Assembly: GCA_937952235.1 (NCBI GenBank)
Contig: CALFZM010000204.1
Coordinates: 1-13,550 of the forward strand
Direction of reading: 5' to 3'
Source: an uncultured Opitutia bacterium
GTDB lineage: Bacteria; Verrucomicrobiota; Verrucomicrobiia; Opitutales; Opitutaceae
DNA length: 13,550 nucleotides
Part shown: positions 7,430 through 13,550 of the stretch, one piece after another
Numbering within the stretch: the first letter of the stretch is position 1
How the letters are laid out: every line of letters begins with the position of its first letter
The notes under the pieces: generated by a model
Told to the model about the DNA's origin: nothing
Seen by the model: the letters and a program-made list of their open reading frames with translations, nothing else
Databases searched by the model: none
Position numbers and translations under genes: made by a program

Positions 7430-9685
7430 ATGAATTTGCGCATCGGAATCCAGGTGGTCGGGCTCATGATTGCAGTGACGGCGGCCGGTGCGCCGGCTCG
7501 CGCGGCGGACGTCGCTCCGCCCCCGCCCCAGACTCTCTGCCTCGTCGAGGGCACCCACCTGGTCGTGGCCGCTCCCGCCGGCGAGCATCCGACCGGCATC
7601 AAACCGGCGACGCCGGCCGAACTCGAGGCCGCCGCTCGGATGCCGCCGAGCCGGTTCCAGGGCGTGCTCGATAACACGAATCTGCGCGCCAACATCCGGC
7701 TGCTCGACCTCGACCTGGTCGAGGGCCTCACCTTCGGCGCGAAATATCAGTACCAGGTCGAGCGCTCGGCGATGCGCCCCAACTATTTCGCCCGCGTCGA
7801 CCGCTACGTCGTGGCGAGCTCGATCAATCCGGGCACGCTGATCGACGGCCTGACGCCGATCAGCTTCGGGCTCGGGCAGGAATCGGAAATCCTCTTCATC
7901 CAGCAGTTCGACAGCGGGGACAGCGCCCGGCTGCCGAGCAACGGCTACCTGCCCTCGCGGCTCCCGGTCAGCCGCGCCAAGGCGCTGTCGCTCAAACCAG
8001 GCGACTACGTGCGGTTTCACGCGCGGCTCAATGTGATGGTGGGCGCCGGGCAGGTCTTCAACGCCGCCCCGGGCGTCGAGCTCGCGGTCGGCGGCAAGAT
8101 CGTCGTCAGCGGGGATTTTCAGGTGCACTTCTTCCGCCTCGATGCCTCGCGCGTCCGGCTCAAGCTGGTGGCGCTGCGCAGCGACGACCGGAGCCTCAAG
8201 GCGCGGCTGGGCCTGCGGAACTTCGAGGTCTTCGGCGTCTCCGGCGTCGACAAGGCGTTCGTCCGGCTCGCCAAGCTCGACGAGTGGTTCCTCGCGCAGG
8301 TCTCGAGCACGAACTCCGACCTCTTCATGGTCGACTACGTGATCAACCTCGCCGACGAGCGCGCCGCCGGCGCGTACGACGGGTTGTTCAGCTCGCTGCG
8401 CGAAGTGCGCACGTACAAGATCGCCAATCCCGTCACGCGCCGCGAGGACCTCGCGGAGCGGCTGACGAGCAACGTGGCGCTGCTCGAGGAAGTGGCGCTG
8501 GACGGGCGCGAGCTGGCGAAGCCGGAGCCGATGGACCGCGCGATCAACCGGCTCTTCAAGGGCGCCAACAGCTCCTACACGCGGGCCTCCGCCTTCCGGC
8601 TCGGCGTGCTCGCCGTCCGGCTCAAGCGCGACGAACGCTACCGCCGCAATTTCCTCAGCCGGGTCAGGATCGACCCGCAGACGGGGCGCGAGGTCTACGA
8701 GCATTACATCGTCCCGACCTGGAACCTGGAGTCCGAGTCCAACGGCCTCGCCACCAAGCGGCTCAAGGGCGCGGAAGAGATCTTCCGGGCCGCCAACGCC
8801 CTTTTCTCCGCCACGAGCGAGGGCGTGCCGCTCGAGTTCAAGAACATCAGCTTCGTCCGCCGCGAGAGCGACACGCGCGTGAGCGGCGCGGAATACCGCG
8901 ACGCCGAGCGCCGCATCCTGAGCCTGCTCTCGCCCGCGGGCCGCGAGTCGTTCTTCGCCCAGATGAAGGACACGGGCTGGACCGATCCGAACCGGGTGCG
9001 GTCGGCGCAGCTGGACCTCGAGTATTTCTTCCACGCGCAGGCGCTGTTCGACCTCTTCGATGCCGGCTGGGGGCGGCGCGAGCGGCTGATCGATGCGATG
9101 GTGCGCTACCTCATCACGCAGGACGACGGCTGGAGCGCGCGGAACCGGGAGATGCTGGACCTCGTCGGCCAGGCGGGCCGCGAGCCGCCGGGCTCCGAGG
9201 CGGCCGGGCGGCTGCTGGCCCGCGCGATGCGCATCAAGCGCACGCTCCAGGACGAGGTGAGCGAGCGGTACGGGGCCGAGAGCCTCGACCTGTGCGCGAA
9301 GTTCGAGACGATGCTGGCGCCCGGCACCACGGGGTCGCTGCTCGAGGACAGCGTGAAGCGGGTCGAGGCGCTGGTCGCGCTGCGCGACTCGGCGCTCTTC
9401 CGGCGCGTCGGGCCGGGCTTCATCGTATTCCTGCTCAAGGAGTCGAACCTCGACGTCGACAAGGTGCTCTACGTGCGCCTCCGCATGGCGGCGCAGGACC
9501 TGCCCACGGTGCGCGTCGTCTCGGGCTCGAAGGAGGACCGCGATCTCTACGAGGTCGTCGAATTCCTCGAGGCGCTGCTCAACGGCAACGAGACCGACAT
9601 GCGCCTCTCCGGCCCGCGCAACGCGGCCGTGACCCGCGTGAATCACGAACAGCTCCTGGAGCGGCTGGTGATCGCGACGAATTAA
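7430..9685 (+). CDS. Large secreted protein of unknown family
   Basis: The 751-residue product begins with a classical Sec signal peptide: MNLR, a hydrophobic core IGIQVVGLMIAVTAAGA, then APARA before AD, so cleavage is expected near residues 25-26. No lipobox cysteine and no further membrane helix are visible, so it should be periplasmic or surface-located. The region 75-330 alternates hydrophobic and charged residues and looks mostly beta-rich (for example KPGDYVRFHARLNVMVG at 189-205). The region 340-745 is mainly helical and rich in Arg, Glu and Leu. No catalytic motif or named domain was recognised. It begins 189 nt after the DUF4062-TPR gene on the same strand, with a repeat between them. 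Because the TPR solenoid of that neighbour is predicted to face the same compartment, the two may interact, which is inference. The ATG was chosen for the signal peptide directly after it. Confidence 0.85.
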   Translation: MNLRIGIQVVGLMIAVTAAGAPARAADVAPPPPQTLCLVEGTHLVVAAPAGEHPTGIKPATPAELEAAARMPPSRFQGVLDNTNLRANIRLLDLDLVEGLTFGAKYQYQVERSAMRPNYFARVDRYVVASSINPGTLIDGLTPISFGLGQESEILFIQQFDSGDSARLPSNGYLPSRLPVSRAKALSLKPGDYVRFHARLNVMVGAGQVFNAAPGVELAVGGKIVVSGDFQVHFFRLDASRVRLKLVALRSDDRSLKARLGLRNFEVFGVSGVDKAFVRLAKLDEWFLAQVSSTNSDLFMVDYVINLADERAAGAYDGLFSSLREVRTYKIANPVTRREDLAERLTSNVALLEEVALDGRELAKPEPMDRAINRLFKGANSSYTRASAFRLGVLAVRLKRDERYRRNFLSRVRIDPQTGREVYEHYIVPTWNLESESNGLATKRLKGAEEIFRAANALFSATSEGVPLEFKNISFVRRESDTRVSGAEYRDAERRILSLLSPAGRESFFAQMKDTGWTDPNRVRSAQLDLEYFFHAQALFDLFDAGWGRRERLIDAMVRYLITQDDGWSARNREMLDLVGQAGREPPGSEAAGRLLARAMRIKRTLQDEVSERYGAESLDLCAKFETMLAPGTTGSLLEDSVKRVEALVALRDSALFRRVGPGFIVFLLKESNLDVDKVLYVRLRMAAQDLPTVRVVSGSKEDRDLYEVVEFLEALLNGNETDMRLSGPRNAAVTRVNHEQLLERLVIATN

Positions 9686-9987
9686 GGCGGACTCGTGCAG
9701 TTGGCTTTCGAGGCAGCCATGAGAACGGCCGCACTGAAAGGTGGAGCGACTTGCCTCAAGCCGCTGCGAGCGGGTCCGCCGTACGTCAGCCGCCTTGGGA
9801 CAGGCGGCTCCGCCTTGGTTGCATGAGACCGCTGAGGTCACGGCGTGTTCGCGCTTTGAACCGGTGCCGCCGGCACGCGCGTGGGGCCGATTCTGAGCCG
9901 GAAAGTTTCATCCGAGGTGGAGCCGCTTGGGCCCGAGCGGCTGTGTTCGACTGACCCTTCAGCCGCGGCTTGGGGATCAGATGAGGC
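9686..9987. other. 302-nt non-coding gap between convergent genes, with two hairpins
   Basis: No credible gene is seen here. Two perfect inverted repeats can form hairpins: gccgcct (9789-9795) against aggcggc (9802-9808) with a 6-nt loop, and agccgct (9921-9927) against agcggct (9936-9942) around tgggcccg, which is itself nearly palindromic. Neither is followed by a T-tract on either strand, so they are not called intrinsic terminators, although their place between converging genes would suit termination or a dispersed intergenic repeat. Confidence 0.5.
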
Positions 9988-12027
9988 TCAGTTTCGTGCG
10001 GGAGCGCCTGTGGCGCGGAGTTCCTCCAGCGCCGCCTGCGCGGGGGCGAAGCGCGGATTCGCCTGCAGGGCCGCCGAGAACTCCGCCTGCGCCTCCGCCC
10101 GGCGTCCCAGCCGGACGAGGGTGAGCGCGAGGTTGTGGTGCACCTCGGCGCGCGCCGCGGGATCGCGCAACGCCGCCCGGTAGTGCGCCACCGCCGCCTC
10201 GCCGTCGCCGGCGGCGGCGAGAGCATTGGCGAGATTGTTGTGCGCCGCGAAGTGATCGGGCTGCAGCTGGATCGTCGCGCGGTAACCGTCCATCGCCTCC
10301 GCCACGCGTCCCGTCCGGCGCTGCAGATTGGCCAGGTCGAAATGAGCCCGCGCGTTCTCCGGCCGCTCCGCCCGCAGCGCGAGGTACACCGCCTCGGCCT
10401 CGGCGTCCCGCCCGGAACGAGCCAGGGCCGCCGCCAGCTCGAGGCGCAGGCGATCGTCGCCCGGCGCCGCGGCCACCGCCCCGCGCCAGTGCGCGACGGC
10501 TTCCTCCGCCCGCCCGGCGCCCGCCGCGAGCGACGCCAGGACTTCGTGCGCCGGCGCGTAGCCCGGCGCCCGCGCCAACGCCGCCTCCGCCGTCGCCTGC
10601 GCCTCGGCGGCCCGGCCCGACCGGGCCAGCAGCCGCGCCCGCCCGCCATAGGCGAGGATGAATTCCGGTCGCAGCTCCGTCGCCCGCGTGTAGGCCCGCA
10701 GCGCCTCGTCCAACGCACCGGTCCGCTCGAGCGCCTCGGCCAGCAGGTGATGGGCCAGGGCGTTGTCGGGACGCTTCGCCACCGTGTCGCGCCACAGGCC
10801 CACCTCGGACCCGTAGGTGCGGTTGCGCGCCACGGTCAGGACGAGCAGGGCCGCGAGGCCCGCCGCCGCTCCGGCGAGCGCCACGCGACCCCGTCCCGCC
10901 GCCACGCAGCGCGGCAGCACGGCGACGACCACGCCCGCCAGCACCGCGGCCAGCGGCAGGTACAGGCGGTGCTCGACGATGAGCTGGGTGGTCGACGGCA
11001 CGAGGCTCGTAGGCGCCAGCAGCAGGAAGAACGCGGCGCCGGTGAAACCCGCGACCGGCCGCCAGCGCAGCGCGGCGAGCGTCGCCGCCAGCAAGGGCCC
11101 GGCCACCGCCAGCCAGGGCAGCCGCTCCAGCCAGGGCCGCGGCTGGAACGCGCCGTACTCGAACACCAGCGGCGACGGCCAGGCGGCCAGCCCGAGATAG
11201 CGGACCACCGCCTCGCCCTGCGCGGTCACGTAGGCCCACCAGCCCACGCCCACGCCGAAGCCCATGATCCCGCTGCGATTCCCCCCGCCGCCGGCCACCT
11301 GCAGCGCGAGCGGCACCCATGTGGCCGCCAGCGCCAGGTAGAAGCCCCGCCGCGCGGTCCACGCGCCGGCGAAGCTGCCCGCGACGAACGTGCGGTCGTA
11401 GAGCAGCAGCAGCACCGGCGCGGTCGCCGCCACCTCCTTCACGCCCGTCGCGGCCAGCACGCCGCCCACCGCGAGCGCGAACCAGCCGCGTCCGGGCGGG
11501 CGCGCGCAGGCCCGGACGAACGCGTACAAGGCTCCCAGATACAGGCAGCCCATCAGCGACTCGGCCCGCTGCACCACATACGTGACCGACTCCGTCTGCA
11601 GCGGGTGCAGGGCCCACGCGAGCGCGGTGACGAGCGCCGCGGGTCCCGCGGCCGCCCGCCACGGCGCGGGCCGGGCCGCGCCGGCGAGCGTGCGGCGCAC
11701 GATGCCGCCGAGCAGCAGCGCGGCGAGCGCATGGATCGCGACGTTGACGGCCCGGAAGCCGGCGGGAGACTCGCCCGTGAGCCAGCGATTGAGCGCGAAG
11801 CTGACGTTGAGCAGCGGCCGGCCCTCGACCGTGAGGCTGCCGCCGACCGGCGGCGACCAGGCCGCCTCCAGGCTCCGCAGCGTCGGGTTCTCCGCGATCG
11901 CGCTCACGTCGTCGAAGACGAAAGGTGCGTCATAGCAATTGTGATACGCCAGCAGGACCGCCGCCACGACCGCGGGCGCGGCGCCCCACGCGGGCGGGAA
12001 TCTCGGGGCGGCGGGGTCGCGCGACAC
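9988..12027 (-). CDS. TMTC-like GT-C membrane glycosyltransferase with C-terminal TPRs
   Basis: This polytopic inner-membrane protein has 679 residues from the chosen GTG. It resembles the TMTC/DUF1736 family, which transfers sugars, mannose in eukaryotes, from lipid carriers to proteins. After the first membrane helix comes FVFDD, whose Asp39-Asp40 fit the GT-C catalytic acid pair. Further family signatures are HPLQTESVTYVVQRAESL at 141-158, GVKEVAATAPVLLLLYD at 195-211 and EHRLYLPLA at 352-360. About ten hydrophobic helices are followed, from ~420, by seven canonical TPRs ending near residue 665, probably outside the membrane and binding substrates. The start is uncertain: the frame is open upstream, with a GTG at 12117 (preceded by GGGGGA) and one at 12141 that would overlap the divergent sigma gene; 12027 leaves room for promoters. 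Bacterial substrates are unknown, and it could equally act in polysaccharide modification. Confidence 0.85.
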   Translation of the reverse strand: MSRDPAAPRFPPAWGAAPAVVAAVLLAYHNCYDAPFVFDDVSAIAENPTLRSLEAAWSPPVGGSLTVEGRPLLNVSFALNRWLTGESPAGFRAVNVAIHALAALLLGGIVRRTLAGAARPAPWRAAAGPAALVTALAWALHPLQTESVTYVVQRAESLMGCLYLGALYAFVRACARPPGRGWFALAVGGVLAATGVKEVAATAPVLLLLYDRTFVAGSFAGAWTARRGFYLALAATWVPLALQVAGGGGNRSGIMGFGVGVGWWAYVTAQGEAVVRYLGLAAWPSPLVFEYGAFQPRPWLERLPWLAVAGPLLAATLAALRWRPVAGFTGAAFFLLLAPTSLVPSTTQLIVEHRLYLPLAAVLAGVVVAVLPRCVAAGRGRVALAGAAAGLAALLVLTVARNRTYGSEVGLWRDTVAKRPDNALAHHLLAEALERTGALDEALRAYTRATELRPEFILAYGGRARLLARSGRAAEAQATAEAALARAPGYAPAHEVLASLAAGAGRAEEAVAHWRGAVAAAPGDDRLRLELAAALARSGRDAEAEAVYLALRAERPENARAHFDLANLQRRTGRVAEAMDGYRATIQLQPDHFAAHNNLANALAAAGDGEAAVAHYRAALRDPAARAEVHHNLALTLVRLGRRAEAQAEFSAALQANPRFAPAQAALEELRATGAPARN

Positions 12028-12133
12028 GGGCGCACGCTGCGCGCGATCGAGCCGCCGCGTCAACCGCGCGACGGAAAATCCCAATGCGGGCTTGTCACGC
12101 AGGAACTCATCGCGCACATCCGGATTCCCCCAC

Positions 12134-12733
12134 GTGAGCACGGTTCCCGCCACACCCGAGCCGACCCCGACTGGCGAACTCACCCGTTGGTTCGCGGAGG
12201 AAGTGCAGCCGCACGAGCCGAAGGTGCGGGCCTGGCTGCAGGCGCGCTTTCCCCAGCTGGTGGACATCGACGACCTGATCCAGGAGACCTACCTGCGCGT
12301 GCTGCGGGCCAAGGGCGAAGGCCGGCTTGATCATCCCAAGGCCTACCTCTTCGCCACCGCGCGCAACGCGGCGCTGGACCGTTTCCGGCGAAATCGTGTC
12401 ATCACGTTCGAGCGCCTAGCTGATGTGGCCGACTCGTCCGTCTTGGAAGTGGACCCGGATTCCGTCCCGGCGTCCGACCGTGATCACGAACTCGAAACCC
12501 TCGCCGCCGCCATCCGCTCCCTGCCCGAGCGCTGCCGCGAGGTGCTTGTCCTGCGCAAGCACCACGGGCTCTCGCACCGGGAGATTGCCGCGCGGCTCGG
12601 CATCTCGCCCCACACCGTCAACGCGCAGATCACGGTCGCCATGGTCAAGTGTCGCGAGTTCTTTCGCGCCCGCGGCCTGATCTCCTCGCCCACCCATGAG
12701 CGGATGCCCGCCAAACGCCCCACCCGCGCCTGA
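12134..12733 (+). CDS. ECF-type RNA polymerase sigma factor (FecI-like)
   Basis: The 199-residue product is a two-domain ECF sigma factor. Region 2 spans about residues 40-92 with VDIDDLIQETYLRVLRA and the promoter-melting-type helix AYLFATARNAALDRFRRNR. Region 4 spans about 128-178 with LPERCREVLVLRKHHG and the helix-turn-helix LSHREIAARLGISPHTVNAQI. The frame stays open upstream to a TTG at 12092; the GTG at 12134 gives a normal family length and was preferred, but no strong Shine-Dalgarno supports either. The 3' end overlaps the FecR gene by 38 nt, so both are co-expressed and coupled. In FecI/FecR systems the sigma factor is released when a TonB-dependent receptor signals substrate (family knowledge). 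It probably directs transcription of a transport or polysaccharide/iron-uptake gene beyond the right edge. Confidence 0.93.
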   Translation: MSTVPATPEPTPTGELTRWFAEEVQPHEPKVRAWLQARFPQLVDIDDLIQETYLRVLRAKGEGRLDHPKAYLFATARNAALDRFRRNRVITFERLADVADSSVLEVDPDSVPASDRDHELETLAAAIRSLPERCREVLVLRKHHGLSHREIAARLGISPHTVNAQITVAMVKCREFFRARGLISSPTHERMPAKRPTRA

Positions 12734-13550
12734 ACCTTCGCCCGACGAAGCGCACCTGGTCGAGACGGCCGCCCGCTGGCGGGCCCGGATCGACGACGGG
12801 CTCGATGCCGCAGGCGAGGAGGAATTCGCGGCCTGGCTGGCCGCCGATCCCCGGCATGCGGAGCTGTTCCGGGAAATGGACGCCACCTGGGGACTGCTGG
12901 ACCGCGCGACCGAACTGCCCGCCACCGCCCTCGCGGCGCCGGCTGCCACCGCGGTGTTCGCCCCGCGCCGGCGGCGCTGGCTGCCCGTGACGCTCGCCGC
13001 GGCCGCCGCGTTGGTGCTCGCGGGCGGCATCGCGTGGATATCCACGGGCGACGATACCCGCTACCGGACCACCGCCACGGCCGCACCGGGCATGGTTCAC
13101 CGCCTGAACCTGCCGGACGGCTCGGTCGTCCGCCTCAACTCCGACAGTGCCGTGACCGTGCGCTTCACCGCGAACGAACGCCGGCTCGCGCTCGAGCGGG
13201 GCGAGGCCAGTTTCTCCGTGGCCAAGGATGCGGCGAGGCCCTTTGTCGTCACCGCTGCGGGCGTCGACGTGCAGGCGGTTGGGACGGTGTTTCACGTCAG
13301 CCAGCGGCAGGCCAGGCTCGAGGTGCTGGTCACGGAGGGCCGCGTGAAGGTCGCCGATGCGGCGCGCGGCGCGACGCTGCTGGCTCCCCGTCCGAATCCG
13401 GAGCCCGCGGTCGGGGATACGCTGGCGGCCGGCGAGAAGGTGGTGATTGCGGTGCCCGAGCGCGCCGCACCCGTCGCCGCGGTGCCGGAGGACGTGCCTC
13501 CGCCCGAGATCGCCCGCGCGCTCGCCTGGCAGGAGCGACGCATCGAGTTC
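12696..13550 (+). CDS. FecR-family anti-sigma regulator (C-terminus outside window)
   Basis: The frame is open for 285 residues from the ATG at 12696 to the right edge. Residues ~18-63 form a DUF4880-like N-terminal domain (ARWRARIDDGLDAAGEEEFAAWLAADPRHAELF), the cytoplasmic sigma-binding part. RRRRW precedes one membrane helix at about 95-115. The periplasmic FecR domain follows at ~123-218, with LPDGSVVRLNSDSAVTV, LERGEASFSVAKDAARPFVVTAAGVDVQAVGTVFHV and VLVTEGRVKV. The visible end LAWQERRIEF is the usual start of the C-terminal STN-like segment, so roughly 50-100 residues are probably missing. The gene starts inside the sigma gene with a 38-nt overlap in another frame. It passes a signal from an outer-membrane TonB-dependent transducer to the sigma factor (family knowledge). 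Identification is secure. Confidence 0.95.
   Translation, partial: MSGCPPNAPPAPEPSPDEAHLVETAARWRARIDDGLDAAGEEEFAAWLAADPRHAELFREMDATWGLLDRATELPATALAAPAATAVFAPRRRRWLPVTLAAAAALVLAGGIAWISTGDDTRYRTTATAAPGMVHRLNLPDGSVVRLNSDSAVTVRFTANERRLALERGEASFSVAKDAARPFVVTAAGVDVQAVGTVFHVSQRQARLEVLVTEGRVKVADAARGATLLAPRPNPEPAVGDTLAAGEKVVIAVPERAAPVAAVPEDVPPPEIARALAWQERRIEF

Noticed and set aside
5828..9841. Very long minus-strand open frame (about 1337 codons) opposite the TPR and secreted-protein genes
   Set aside because: In high-GC DNA the antisense of real genes stays open; its product is low-complexity Arg/Gly/Ala/Glu text without domain motifs, whereas the plus-strand frames carry clear domains and a signal peptide.
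10135..12330. Long plus-strand open frame (about 731 codons) opposite the TMTC-like gene
   Set aside because: Arg/Gln/Gly-rich shadow; the minus strand shows catalytic and TPR motifs throughout.

Overview
The window is a very GC-rich stretch of bacterial DNA carrying eight protein-coding genes, two of them cut by the window edges. No rRNA, tRNA, transposase or CRISPR array was seen. The source is probably a high-GC Gram-negative bacterium. An ECF sigma/FecR pair, a secreted protein with a classical signal peptide and a TMTC-type membrane protein with TPRs are all present. The overall style, including GC-rich REP-like intergenic repeats and weak Shine-Dalgarno sites, would suit an Opitutaceae-like Verrucomicrobiota genome, but no marker gene here proves this.

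Left part (1-4404, minus strand). Four genes read leftwards: a stand-alone SLOG-like protein (3634-4404), a patatin-like phospholipase with an intact Ser/Asp dyad (2398-3510), a SLOG-like domain fused to about four membrane helices (842-2392, only 5 nt after the patatin stop) and a multi-pass membrane protein that leaves the window (<1-729). SLOG domains, patatin lipases and SLOG-associated membrane domains are typical parts of nucleotide-signal-driven conflict (immunity-like) systems. No cGAS/DncV-like nucleotidyltransferase, SAVED or CBASS accessory gene is visible, so this is not a textbook CBASS operon.

Centre (4405-9685, plus strand). A divergent gene (4577-7240) encodes a DUF4062 (TIR-like) domain, one membrane helix and a solenoid of ten 50-residue TPR-like repeats in perfect register. 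Positive charges flank the N-terminal side of the helix and predict DUF4062 inside the cell and the solenoid outside the inner membrane, a receptor-like layout. It is followed by a 751-residue protein with a signal peptide and no family I recognise (7430-9685). A 26-nt repeat occurs once on each side of the DUF4062 gene, in inverted orientation with one mismatch. Together, 1-9685 can be read as one candidate membrane-surveillance or nucleotide-signalling locus: receptor, secreted partner, two SLOG ligand-handling proteins, a lipase effector and membrane effectors. That reading is inference.

Right part (9686-13550). After a 302-nt non-coding gap with hairpins comes a minus-strand TMTC-like GT-C glycosyltransferase with seven TPRs (9988-12027). 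Divergent from it are an ECF sigma factor (12134-12733) and an overlapping FecR-type anti-sigma regulator that runs off the right edge (12696->13550). This is an ordinary cell-surface signalling module whose TonB-dependent transducer would be expected beyond the window.
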